A stretch of 64,000 nucleotides of DNA, from the NCBI GenBank assembly GCA_027943335.1, contig BSBK01000526.1, positions 680,501 through 744,500 on the forward strand, written 5' to 3'. The notes beneath the pieces are model-generated. The model was not told where the DNA came from. It saw only the letters and a list, made by a program, of their open reading frames with translations, and did not search any database. The position numbers and the translations under genes are program-made. This DNA comes from Chamaecyparis obtusa (Eukaryota > Streptophyta > Pinopsida > Cupressales > Cupressaceae). This document shows, one piece after another, positions 12,460 through 23,924 of the stretch (positions are counted from its first letter, which is position 1; each line of letters starts with the position of its first letter).

Positions 12460-14118
12460 AATGAAAGAGTTACAGGGCCTAGGTCGCGTGAAACAGGCTA
12501 CAAGCAATTTCCCTCAAGGCCTAACCCCAGTATTGGGATAACCATCATGTGCCCGAAATTACTCCGCCTCTACCTTCCACAACCTTCTCACTCAAAAGAT
12601 GCTTTAGTGGGATGAAAGAGATGAGTTTGTATGATCTATACTGGATATATCAGTTTAATATTTCCATTTAGAATTTCTATTTGAATACAGAAAACATATT
12701 TATTAATATATATATATCTCTCTCTCTATACACATTTATATGTATATATACAATTATGATTGTATATTTTATTTCTTTTGTATATCAGTAATGGTGGTAT
12801 TTTGTAAACCAATCCATCAAGATTCTGTATACATATATATATATAAAAATAATAAAGAAGATCTATTATCAAATTAATTATTTAGATTCATGTCATTTTC
12901 CTATTGCATTTATATATAAATATATACTCTAATCATATGTTTCATGACTTACAATTCTAGTACCATATTGACGGTATTTAAACATTATTAACTTTTCAAA
13001 CATACCGTAATTCTTTGTTGCTTTATTTTACTGCAGACTTGGTAATCCGCTGGGCTCCTTATATTCTTCTTATTTATCAGTGATCCGTTGGGTATATCTT
13101 ATCAATCATTTAAATATGTACATTTGATCTTTCAGATATATAATCCTAACCCATTATTATTATCAGCTATATATAACGTGATTGAGTATATCATTCTGAT
13201 TTTATTACTATAAACCTCTATCTGTATAATACATATACATATATTAGATCATTCTTATAATATATGTATAATTCAGACTTATTATTAACAAATATATATA
13301 TATATATTGTGTCATATCAGAACTTCTTATATTATGTCATATCAGAATTCCTTATTCTTATTCTGGAAATCTGTATGCTATTCATATATAAGCTATAACA
13401 CAGTCGTAGACTATAACTTAATATAGTGAACTCTTTCTTGTGGAGTACTTATATTCTCCCATCTTTCCTTTCATGAATAAATAGTCATTTCTCAGACTCT
13501 TATCTCAAATCGATTCTTCTTAAATGTCAAGGCCCTTAGGGAACAGGTTTCTCTTCCTTATATATTGTGCGAGAGGAATGGTCAAAAGCTATGATGTTTC
13601 CAGACAGATATAATTGAATCGTATCTATTAGGCAGCATGGTTAATGATATTAATCATCCTTGTCTAACTTGTTGGTTAAACTCTTCACCGTCGATAATAT
13701 ATCGTCCTGCGTGTATGGTATATCTTATTTAATAACTTGGCTGGACAATATTAGCCACGGTTCTAACAATTGCCTCCTTACGTCGGCTGGCTGGTGGTTG
13801 ACAGTGACTCAGATATTCCTAGTCATCAACCCAAAATGCATATATGCTTGCCAATCATTTTTTCGACTCATACAGTTAGTGCTTTATTATTTATAGACCA
13901 TCTATTATACATGTTGGATAGTCTATTCAATATGTAATATTTTGACTAATAAATTTATTAAAATATATGTTTTCATTCATTAACTTATTTGTTTATTTAA
14001 TAACTAATATATTCATTTATTAATTTTGATAATTATTTATATAATGATTAATATATATAATTAATATATTTATTTAATTATTTATTATTAAATCCTATTT
14101 CAGAAAGGGGACATCACA
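12170..14118 (+). mobile_element. Solo LTR, 1949 bp, nested in the Copia remnant, TSD GATCG
   Basis: It starts TGTAACGACCC and ends GGGGACATCACA, close to the GGGGACATTACA end of the LTR at 58671. The duplication GATCG lies at 12165-12169 and 14119-14123. Removing the insert rejoins the Copia reading frame: the sequence before it ends in the protease-to-integrase interval and the sequence after it reads toward LWHPRYGHLN. The insert is AT-rich, contains a CT microsatellite and has no coding content. Confidence 0.87.
12390..12456. repeat. (CT)n microsatellite
   Basis: About 67 bp of almost pure CT/TC dinucleotides with one TTT interruption near 12427-12429. It lies inside the solo LTR. Low-complexity Ser-Leu or Arg-Glu frames across it are artefacts. 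Confidence 0.95.
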
Positions 14119-15552
14119 GATCGGGAGACTTGCACTACAATTGTTGTAGGCATTGAGGACCATGGTCTTTACAAACTTGTTGACACTAGTGATTCTCAAG
14201 AGCATGCCATTGCAACCAAAAGTTATTCCATCAGCAATCTTTGGCATCCACGGTATGGGCATCTCAACATACACTATCTCTCTTAGTTAGCTCAGGAGGA
14301 TCTAGTTGCTGGCCCACTTGAGATTCACATGCAGAATCATGGAGTTTACAGAGCTTGTTAAGCTAGAAAGTAGCATCGGACTCTATTTTTGGATAGTAAT
14401 ACTTGGCAGGATCATGTTGGCTTACATGAGATTCAAACTCAGAATCATGAGCTTGACAAGCTAGAAAGTAGCATTGGACTCTATTTTCGGAATAGTGATA
14501 CTTGGCGAGCTTCCAAGGTATTAAAATTGGTTCATGCTGATATTTGTGGGCCAATGGACACTCCTTCAGTTAGTGGATCAAAGTATTTTCTGTTATTTGT
14601 TAATGATTTTAGTAGAAAATTGAGGGTGTATTTTCTTAAACAAAAACCATAGGTGTTTAGCATGCTTCAAAAGTTTAAAGCCTTGGTAGAAAAAGAGTAA
14701 GTCAACAAATAATAACTCTTAAATCAGACAATAGGAGGGAATTTTCTTCTTTGGATTTCTCCAACTTTTTTGCAAATCATGGTATCAAGCATCAGCTTAC
14801 CACACCCTACACCCCTCAGGAGAACAATGTTGCTTAGAAGAGAAACTACACAATCACTGAGATGGCCCGATCCATGTTGGAATATAGAAGTGTTCCATAG
14901 AAATTTTGGGCAGAAGTAGACTACATTGTTGTCTATCTTTTGAATAGGACTCCCACACAGCCATTAAGAAGAGTCGTGAGGAAGCCAAGTCTGGAAGGAA
15001 GCCCAAAATTTGTCACCTAAAAGTCTCTGGCTCTTCAACTTATGTTTGGATTCCAGATGCCAAGCATTCAAATTGGATTTCAAGAGCCAGAAGCTCATGT
15101 TCACAGAATACAGTTAAAACCACAAAGCATATCGACTAATTGATGTAGACACCGATTGTCTCATATTCAATCGAGATGTTATCTTTGATGAAGAATGAGG
15201 GCCTTTTCACCTCTCTTCTCATGTTTTGAGCCCTGGGGATCAACCTCTGACAACTAAGGATTTAGGTGTTAGGCTTCCATTAGATCCACCTGATGGGAGA
15301 GATTCAAATGACTCTGAATCTAAAGTTGTGGAGTCTCCCAGCCATGATATTACACCACCCAACTTTCCTTAAGAGAATTTTGATCCACATCCAAGAGCTT
15401 TTGTTCTAGCTCCTCTTGTCTTAGATGTTGGTACTTCCACTCTCCGGCCGAAATGGTAGACCAAGACTATAGGTTATCTTCATGGTGATAGGCTCATTGA
15501 GGGTAGATTGGATATAAACAAGAGCAAGCAATAGAATTTTACTCATTTTGGA
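14119..15552 (+). pseudogene. Decayed Copia element: pre-integrase and integrase remnants
   Basis: The GAG-pre-integrase motif LWHPRYGHLN appears near 14240, followed by integrase text LVHADICGPMDTP, SGSKYFLLFVNDFSRK near 14530-14620. Further on come YRLIDVDTDCLIFNRDVIFDE-like residues and TIGYLHGDRLIEGR, which precede reverse transcriptase in Copia polyproteins. The reverse transcriptase itself is missing. Stops and frameshifts are frequent, so this is an old, truncated copy. A 108-bp internal duplication lies at 14320-14513. Confidence 0.8.
14320..14513 (+). repeat. 108-bp tandem duplication inside the Copia remnant
   Basis: GAGATTCA starts both copies, at 14320 and 14428. Each continues through CAGAATCATG, AGCTAGAAAGTAGCAT and GGACTCTATTTT to ATACTTGGC. 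The second copy is a few bases shorter. The duplication repeats the segment between the pre-integrase motif and the integrase core. Confidence 0.8.
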
Positions 15553-16024
15553 TTAAGTTGCTTGAGATGCTTGACATGCTTGAGGTGCTTAAACTGCTTG
15601 AGTTGGTTGGTTGTCTAGTTGACATACCTTGCTGTTTGGTTGAGCTGGTTGAGTGTCTGGATGAGCTGCCTACTTGTCTCCTGACTTGAGCCAAATCAAC
15701 CTAGCTGCCATGTCAGATCATATGCCAAGTCAGATGGTTATGTCATCGGCTTAATATCCTTGGAGCGTAATTAAATTAAAAGGGGAATTGATTTAATATT
15801 TCAGAATTGAGGTAACTGGAGGTGTGTCATGTCACCTGCTTAAAATAGGATTAGATAATAAACAATGATAATTAAATTGACAAAATAAAAAAATTAGATT
15901 AAAAATAATTAAATATTAGTTAAGTTAAACAAAAGGTCAAAAGGCATGAATAGAAAAGTTGTCTCCCTCAAATGAGAGGTATAGAAGGGAGAGATGAGAA
16001 TTTCATTTCAGGAAAAAAGGGGAG
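15553..16024 (+). other. Unassigned sequence with TGCTTGAG-type short repeats
   Basis: From 15555 to 15690 the motif GCTTGA(G/C) or GGTTG recurs every 10-20 bp. An AT-rich stretch follows and ends in AAAAAAGGGGAG, which looks like a polypurine tract, directly in front of the LTR at 16025. Confidence 0.4.
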
Positions 16025-16318
16025 TGTTACGGAAAGACTACTTTATTATATGTCGGGTATTAGTTATGTTGTTCCGACAGTAATTAGTTATTACCGAAGG
16101 GCAGTTGGATCGGGTGGTGACATTTGGTCACACCCCTTCGGGTAGATAAATATGTACTACCCACGGGTGAAGGAATTATGATCATTATGAAGTGAATGTA
16201 CTCATACGTTGGAAAGATTAATGAAAGCATTTATTATTCTCTGATATATCTTGTGTTTATTATATTTCTTGTATTATGTCTATGCACCAGTAAACTAGTC
16301 TACCCCAGTGGGTAAACA
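16025..16318 (+). mobile_element. 5' LTR (294 bp) of a truncated gypsy element
   Basis: It runs from TGTTACGGAAAGACTAC to GTGGGTAAACA. It aligns along its whole length with the two 293-bp LTRs of the minus-strand element at 43982-49568. It is followed by TC and TGGCGTCATTGCC, the primer-binding position, which marks it as a 5' LTR. The element breaks off in gag near 16820. Confidence 0.85.
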
Positions 16319-16476
16319 TCTGGCGTCATTGCCAATCGAATCTGGCAAGTGACAAAATGAGTGGACGGATGAGAATACCATTGCAGGAGAATATCAATGT
16401 GAGGACGAATGAGGATAGAATCACAGAAGTTTTTGAAGAAGAGCATGCTCTGACAATTGATGATTGAATAGAATTT

Positions 16477-16820
16477 ATGCCTAATCAATTGAATAAAAAT
16501 AGAAATTTAAAGAAAGAACTCGAAGAAGAACAAGCCGCTAGAATTGCCATACTCGCACAGCAGCAAGCCGAGTGAAGGGAGAGATTCAGAAGATGCGCCG
16601 AAGGACTACTGAAGGGAGTAAGTGAAGGCGAGCGTCTGGAGGAATCTAACCGGGAGGCCAAAAGAAGTGATGAGGACCGCCTGGAGGAAACAAGGAGCTT
16701 GTTCGGGTCCTTAACCTTAACCCCACGAACGGAAGCAAGAGAAGCCTAAAGGAAAGAAGAAGAGGAAGCCGCACGGAGGAAGGCTCAAGATACCGCTGCC
16801 ACCGAGAGTATTGAAGTGAG
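16477..16820 (+). pseudogene. Truncated gypsy gag N-terminus
   Basis: It starts MPNQLNKNRNLKKELEEEQA and continues through ERFRRCAEGLLKGVSEGE and DRLEETRSLFGSLTLTP to ESIEV. It is clearly the same Gag N-terminus as on the minus strand at 49157-48654. There are in-frame stops (for example within QQQAE-stop-RERFRR). Similarity ends near 16820, where a repeat-rich region begins. Confidence 0.8.
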
Positions 16821-16899
16821 AGAGGAGCACAAAAATTGAGGAGGTATTAAGGGAAAGGAAAGGGAAGAAAATGAGGAAGTGATTTTCGAAAGGAGAAGG

Positions 16900-17090
16900 G
16901 TTGTGACTCTTTGAAAGGGTTGTGGCTCTTTGATAAGGTTGTGACTCTTTGAAAGGGTTCTAATTATGAAGGTTGTGACTCTTCGAAGGGGTATGATTAT
17001 GAAGAGTTCAAACTCTTCAACAGGGTTGGGACTCTTCAAAAGAGGGACGATTATGACCTTCAGACATGATGAAGAGGTGTGACCTCTCCC
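16900..17090. repeat. ~20-bp degenerate minisatellite
   Basis: GGTTGTGACTCTTTGAAAGG and variants (TGGCTC, TCTTCGAAGG, GGACTCTTCAAAAG) recur about seven times. The array starts just after the break in the gag fragment. Confidence 0.7.
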
Positions 17091-17539
17091 TCACATTGGA
17101 GGATATAAAGGATAAGAAGGATCAAATGGAATGTGGGAAAAAAGGAGTAGCGGAGATCTAGAGCAGATTTAGGACAGAATATAAGGAAGGATCAGAAATA
17201 AGAATTGAGAAGGAAAGAAGAAATAAGAAGAGGATATGCAAAGCTTGAATGGGATATATGCAGATTTGAAAATTAGTAAAGATAGATTTGATAAGTGAGA
17301 GATAGGTGAAGATTAAATGAGTGAAAGGGGCAATAATTGTTGTCAAACAGATGTATTGTTTCATTACCAAAGGGTGTGACCTTTTCATAAGAACATTAAC
17401 AAATTAAAGGGTGTGACTCCCAACACTCAAAGGAGATATCGAGGAGAAGATTTCATTTGAAGAAATTAAAAAGGGGAGAACAATTGGGAGAATAATATAT
17501 TATTCTCAAAGGCAACAATGAAAGTGGTATTAATACCAC

Positions 17540-17835
17540 GCAAGATAGGCAAGTCCTATGGTGGAATGGACCATGCTACATCATACAAAGGCAATAGATA
17601 AGACCTATGAAGAAATGAGCATGGGTTCCATCATACAAAGGCACTATTTGTGAAGGATAGTCCTCCTCACATGATAGGTAAGTCCTGCGGTGGGATGGAG
17701 CATGCTACATCACAGGCACTAGATAAAGCCTGTGAAGGAATGGGCATGGGCTACATCATACAAAGGCACTATATAAGGCCTACGGTCGAAAGAGCATGGG
17801 TTACATCATACAAAGGCACTATTTGTGAAGTATAG
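17540..17835. repeat. ~60-bp degenerate tandem repeat
   Basis: Copies share TACATCATACAAAGGCA, ACTAT and AGCATGGG elements in the same order, about six times. The array abuts the TRIM element at 17836. No coding sense was found. Confidence 0.65.
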
Positions 17836-18190
17836 CGTTGGCAATGTGCTAGCATCCCTTAGGGGATTCGCGACATGGCTTAACTGCCTCCTGTGGATTC
17901 TATAAGTCTAGTGGTTGTATTAGGCATTGACAAGTCGATCTTTTGGTGCAACGCCAACCACACTTGTAACAAGTGGTACCAGAGCTTCGTCACAAGTTCG
18001 AATCTCCTCCATGAGTGACATGATCCTGCAACGAGTGATGTTGGGGGGGGGGGATTGTTGGCAGTTGCCAGCGTCCCACAGGGGATTCACGACATGGTTT
18101 AACGGCCTCCTGTGGATTCTATAAGTCTAGTGGTTGTATTGGGCATTGACATGTCAATCTTTTAGTGCAACAACGACCACACTTGTATCA
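17836..18190 (+). mobile_element. TRIM (miniature LTR retrotransposon), 355 bp
   Basis: Two direct repeats of 136 bp (17836-17971) and 135 bp (18056-18190) share GGGGATTC.CGACATGG, CCTCCTGTGGATTC and TAAGTCTAGTGGTTGTATT. Each ends CACTTGTA(A/T)CA. Right after the first lies AG and TGGTACCAGAGC, one base off the usual tRNA-Met primer site TGGTATCAGAGC. Before the second is a G-run (TTGGGGGGGGGGGGATT) that can serve as a polypurine tract. Flanks TATAG and GATAG are a 4/5 match for a target duplication. The first repeat begins CG instead of TG. There is no coding capacity, as expected for a TRIM. Confidence 0.78.
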
Positions 18191-19856
18191 GATAGTCCAT
18201 ATAGACGAAAAGCAATTGCAATAAGGGGGAACGGTGAGGCCTCACTAGGTACGCCAACCCCATGAAACATGGGATCAAGTGGGACAGAGTTTCCACCCTT
18301 GCATCTAGGGTTGAGTTAAGGTACCCTATTGTAATCTTTCCACCAATCCATATGGAAGTTAAATGCTATAAGTGAGTTCTTTCATATGCATTATATATTG
18401 CTACCTAATACTTAGGTTAGCATGGTATATCTCTTTGTATTATCAATTTAGAATAAGGTAGACTATATTACACTAACAATATAGTCAGTTTGTATATATG
18501 CACTTGTTCCTTATTTGGTGATTGTAGAACCTAAATCAGGACTTACCCTGTTAAAAGGCCTTTCAATTGGTAAAGCTATATCTCTAACCATCTTATAATT
18601 CTTATTTTAATGGAATTTGTGATTCTAGGGCAAAAATTAGAGCAATACCAAAAAGGAGACATTACAAGGCGGCTTCTTTAATGGCTTGTAACTGAACATA
18701 AAATCAAAGTCTATGTGAAATATTATTGACAGCGGTTAAGAAACTTTTGCTTAATTATATGTGGGGGACTCATTCAAAGAGACAGTTTCAAACAAAAATA
18801 GGCGAGCAATAAAGAGTCATTTTTTTTAAAATGGCTACATTATTCATCAATTAATGGCTGGGCATGTGTATAGGGCCATGTATCTGCAAATATAGCAGCA
18901 TTTTAATTGAATTAAAAGGAATCGACTAATTAAGTGAGTCATGTCTTTGAAAAAGAGTAGCTTGGCGTTTTTGTTGAGTAACATAGCTTTTGTGAGCCAT
19001 TTCTATGTGTGTGTTTTTTAGTGGAGGCTGATAAGGCATCCCGCATTAATATTTACAGTGATTGCTGGGCAGTGTAATAGATGTGGGCAAAGAAAAACAG
19101 TGTCTGAAATATCCTTTTTCAAGATTGACAACATGTTCAAAAGTCTGTCGAAAACGTGGAGTGTGGGAACATAACGTGGGTTTTTTTTTTCATGACACCT
19201 GGCAACAGATTTTAATAGACGAAAGTTTGCATGTAATAGGATGAATCGGGTTGCAAAAAATGGTAATTTTCAGAAAGAGCCGATAAAAGGTTACAAGAGT
19301 AACAATGTTTATTGAGTAAACGGGTGATGAAGTCGAGCTTTGTTTGTGAACATGTTTTGAGGTGAACGTCTTTGAGCTGTGATGATTATTGCAGATCAAT
19401 TATATTCCTGAGGAATATAGCCTGTATGCGGAATAGTGAGTTGGATTGAGATAAGTCAAATACATGACTTAGTCGAGCAGTGTGTTGGGTAGCACAATGT
19501 GTACAGTGATTGTGGTTCTCTGGTTCAGACAGAAGAATAAAAAATTGTATCAATACTTGAGTTTGAAGGAATAGTGTTAATCCTTTGGTAATGTGATGTT
19601 ATTTTTGAGGGCCTAGAAACAGCATATGCAGAGATTGAAATGAAGGTGTCATGTTTTGCATATAGTGTTTAAGTTGAAACTTCTTGTGGTGATAAATGAA
19701 TGAATGAAGGATTTTAATGATGTCCACGAGACCAAACAGTCTAAGGGACTATTGTGTGATTTTCACACCATCACCCCATTGCAAATGGGGACCCCCTCTT
19801 TTGCTGCTAGGCTTAGGTGCTAGAGCGAATTTGGCAACAACCTGAGATGCAAAAGA
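18191..19856. other. Unassigned intronic sequence
   Basis: No coding similarity, LTR edge or tandem array is recognisable in this 1.7-kb stretch of the large TAF1 intron. Confidence 0.5.
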
Positions 19857-20268
19857 TCTTCTTTGGGCAAAATCTGAACATTTACAAAATTTGGCTAAGT
19901 CTGGAAGTCTGAAATAAAACAGAAATTGAGCTAAGGAAAGGTAAAATTTGCCTAAGTGTTAAATGGAGATGAGACTCCTCTTCGAGCCCAGCAAAATGGA
20001 GATGAGACTTCTCTTCATACCAAGACAAGGGGTGACAAAGCCTCTTCCCATCTCAAGTAAGGTCTTCTTTGGGCAAAATCTGAACATTTACAAAATTTGG
20101 CTAAGTCTGGAAGTCTGAAATAAAACAGAAATTGAGCTAAGGAAAGGTAAAATTTGCCTAAGTGTTAAATGGAGATGAGACTCCTCTTCGAGCCCAGCAA
20201 AATGGAGATGAGACTTCTCTTCATACCAAGACAAGGGGTGACAAAGCCTCTTCCCATCTCAAGTAAGG
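19857..20268. repeat. 206-bp tandem duplication, apparently identical copies
   Basis: The unit starting TCTTCTTTGGGCAAAATC occurs at 19857-20062 and again at 20063-20268. By eye I find no difference between copies, so the duplication is recent (or an assembly duplication). Within each unit AAATGGAGATGAGACT also occurs twice. Confidence 0.85.
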
Positions 20269-20399
20269 GGGGACGAAACCTTTTCCCATCTCAAATTATA
20301 GGTGGAGGAAACACCTCATCTCAAGACTAATGAAAGAAGGAGATAAGACATGAGTTCGATCCTAACAAGAGGTGCCCAAAATGCAGTTCTAGACGGCTC

Positions 20400-22960
20400 A
20401 AAACTCTAGGTTATAAGGCCCTATAGCTGGAAACGTAGCCTTAGGCCCATAGGAAACACTTAATCCAGTATAGACAAACCTTAGGTGCAATATGCGGGCC
20501 CGGTCTAATTAGACCAAGCCATTATTTGATAAGAATTGGGCTTAAAATCGGCCCCCATGGCCAGCGTATGGGCTTGAGAAGGCCTAAAACTTTCTAAATG
20601 AGGCCTTGGGATAAAACGTGTGGCCCTTAAAAGTCTGCCCAGGTCTAGACTCGAATTTGATAAGCCCCAAATGGCCTTGGAATGTAGTGTGTGGGCCTGA
20701 TTGGGATGATAAAGGTATAATCTCGATGTCGACAAAGATCAAATTTTAAAGGAATGGCCCCTTTGGGTAAAACATGTGGGCCTGGTCTTATTAGACCAGG
20801 CCTAAAGTTAAATTTACTGGGCTTGAGATTGGCCCCTAAAGCCTAGTGTGTAGATCAGGCTTAAATCTCATTGGTTAGGACCTTAATGTGAGATATGGAC
20901 CACTAAATTTCATTCAATCTGGGCTCAAAATTCAAAGTGCAGGCCTTTAGGAGGTAACATGTGGGCCTTATTAACTAGCCCAGGCCTAAATTCGAAATAG
21001 TCAAGGACCTAAGTCTGATCCTCAAGGAAATGTGTGAACTCATTTGATTTGGACTCAAATTTCTAAACACTTAGCCTCAATATGTAGCGTCTGGAGTCTG
21101 GACCTAGTTTTGCTAGTTAGGACCTAAATCTGGGTTTAATCACCGAGAACCAGCCCTAAATCTGATCCATAATATGGTGCCCATCAATGAAATTCAAAAT
21201 CGGGGCTTATTACAAGTAACATTTGACTGATTTAAGACAACTTAAGCCCAGATCTGGGCACAAAGCTCAATAAATAAGCCCCAAAAGCTAGCATGTGGCC
21301 TTAGGATCAATAAATCAGACTTAAATCTGTTTAAGACCTGCCCTAAATACAAAACGTGTGGGCTAAAAGACATTGAATCACACTCAGATTTGGAGTTGGG
21401 CCCTACCCTATATCTTAGTGTGTAGCCTTGGAGTTATAAATCAGACTTAAACATGTTAATCCTAACCGGTGACTGAGAGGGGGGTGAATCAGTCAAATAA
21501 ACTTATTTAACTTTTTATCCAATTAAGCTGAATATAGCTACTGTGTGATAATGAAAATCTAATGCATGTTAAAGTAACTTGAACAGAAATCACACACAAG
21601 CTAACACAGGATTTATACGTGGAAACCCTCGGTTAGAGGGAGAAAAACATGGTGGGACAGAACCCACAATCTTCACTACTGCAGTAATAAAGTTTCCCTG
21701 TTAAATGCGTACATCACTTGTTAGAGTGCTACACTGTGAAGGGATTTGGTTTAGATCAGTTAAGATCTTGACCTTGTTAACAATCGCCTCACCAAAGGAC
21801 TTAAGAACATCAATCAAGATGTCACCCAGTTAAGGGATTTATACAATGGAACATGTTAGGGTTCACCTTGATAAAGGAATTTTTACGAGCTTCACACAAT
21901 AAGAAAAATGATCTTCTGTAGACACTCAATCTATCATTCAGATCATACCTGTTCTATTCCTTGCTCCGCTTGGTTGTTCAATCTCTGTCATTCACTCTTG
22001 GTGACTGTATCCCGTCTCAGAAGACTCGGCTCTTCTGTTCTGCTTTCTCTCTACGCGCTTAATTTCTTCAACCACACTTCACTTTGTCCACGATGACCCA
22101 ATTATATAATGATCTTCATATATAACTTAAAGGAAATGTGGCGCCAACCAATAAATCCTTCAAAAATGCCACTGAAATGGAACGCATTCCAAAAATCTTG
22201 CATTGAAAACTCTAGTTCGAGCTAAAATGCTCGCATACAAAAAAGCTCTAGTTCATCCCAAAATGCTCGCATACAAAACTTCAGTTCATCCCAAAACACT
22301 CCACAAAAACCAGATCGAATTCCCATTAAAGCCAAATAGGAAATCATATAAGTAAGGACCGGTAGGTTTGATACTGTTGCACGGAAACCAGTGTGCTACT
22401 GGTTGAGTCATTTGTCTTCTGTGGTTTTCTTCTACACTAGTTGGAAAAAAACGGTATTGTCATGACCGATGCAATTACACTGGTTACTTGGCAAGCTTGA
22501 TGAACTACCGGTTCACCACTGCTACTCTAACATAAAGACTAGTGTGTATTATGTTTGCCAATGATGACAACTAAGCATAAATGCCAACAAAACACACTTA
22601 AATCAGGCCCTATATACTAGCATGTGGTCTCAAGGCCTTAGCATGAGTCCTAAATATGAAACGTGTGGCCTTTGTTAATGCCATTGGGCCCAAGTTTCTA
22701 AGAGAGACAGCCTATTAATGTAGCGTATGGGTACAGGATTGGATCAGACTTGATTTGGGCCCCTCATAATGTAACGTGTGGCCTCACAAGGCCACTAAAT
22801 CAAGGCGCCCAGGCCCAGATCCGACCTGAACAACCAAAAATTGGGCACTAAACTTGAGGTGGAATCGCAAATGAAATTTAAATGCTAAATCAGGCACAAA
22901 ACTCAATGCAAGCCCTTGCTATTGGAGTATTACCTCGAAATTAACAAATCAAAGCCTTAA
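20400..22960. repeat. Degenerate repeat array with GTGTGGGCC-type core
   Basis: Variants of (A/T)ACGTGTGGGCCT, AACATGTGGGCC and TAGTGTGTGGGCC recur every roughly 80-110 bp. They are mixed with GGCCTAAAT and AAATCAGGC(C/T) elements. Copies are strongly diverged. The array is split by the TSD-flanked element at 21454-22589 and resumes after it. Confidence 0.6.
21454..22589 (+). mobile_element. LTR-type element or solo LTR, 1136 bp, TSD AAACA
   Basis: It starts TGTTAATCCTAACC, contains GAGAGGGGGGTGAATCAG and ends TGCCAACA. The target duplication AAACA lies at 21449-21453 and 22590-22594. There is no coding content. The TG...CA ends and 5-bp duplication fit a solo LTR, and removing it restores the surrounding repeat array. 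Confidence 0.78.
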
Positions 22961-23924
22961 ATTTAATATCCATTATCGGGATTGATCCAATGCAAGGTCC
23001 TGAAAGTCAAATTTCAAAAGGAAATGAATTAAATGCTAAGCCCTCTAGACTCAAAGCTCGATGCAATATCCATTTAATAAAAAATTGCAGGCATTTAAAG
23101 TTTAATTGCATTGATAACTGCCCCCATATCCAGGCGTGTACTATATAAGCAGGGCAGTGAGCCTTCATTTTGAAAATCTTTTTCATTGCAAATGCAAAGG
23201 CAGAAATTCGAATTTCCAGGGGCAGATTGGAGAAAGGTTGTTTCATTTACTGTGATCACTGGGAATAACAGAGATCCGATCCACCATTTTGACCTGCATC
23301 TGTGAATTAGGACAACACTAACACCTATATCAGTCAATTAGAAATCCATCTTCAAGCTGTTATCGTCAAGGGGATTTATTTCAGATCAATCAACACTGAC
23401 AAAGCTTCAATTTCAGACTGCCAACACCATTTAAAATCTGATTTTTGGGGATCTCAGGAAGCCTTCAACAGCGAATTTAACTTGCTTGCAGGTCTGATAT
23501 CAACCTTATTTTAACGTGATGTGACCTCACTTCTGAATTAAGGGCCAGTATTTAACAATCTAAGTCTTGTTGCAGGCCTTAGACCCAGGGAGATAGCTTG
23601 TTACCGGCTTGTCATCATAAGATTTTAGCATCTTTCACTAAGAACTGTATATCAGTCACGATTTTGAATTTTAATCTCATCTTTTCCTCCAATATACATA
23701 AAATTAAGTTAGCATGAGTGGGAAAACTCTTAGCAGTGATGGCAAATCAATTCTTTGAATGTACTGATGGTGTAGTTAGTCTAAATCAATCTATTTTGCA
23801 GTTCTGGTATAAATGTCAGAGGTTTTGATTTTAATCTCTCAACCTACACTAATCACTTTTTCCAGTCCAGATCTGATTAAGTCAAAATAAAGCCCTAATT
23901 GTGGTGGCTGGTGCAGGGTCAGGT
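22960..23924 (+). other. Unassigned, probably 5' part of the following retroelement remnant
   Basis: No terminal repeat, primer site or protein motif was recognised. It precedes the ORF at 23925 and could be its leader. Confidence 0.35.

Noticed and set aside
12276..12615. Frames encoding Ser-Leu or Arg-Glu runs
   Set aside because: Direct translation of the CT microsatellite in a solo LTR.
17836..18190. Possible tRNA-derived SINE (AAGTTCGAATC resembles a B box)
   Set aside because: The paired direct repeats, primer site and purine run fit a TRIM better, and no A box with proper spacing or poly-A tail is present.
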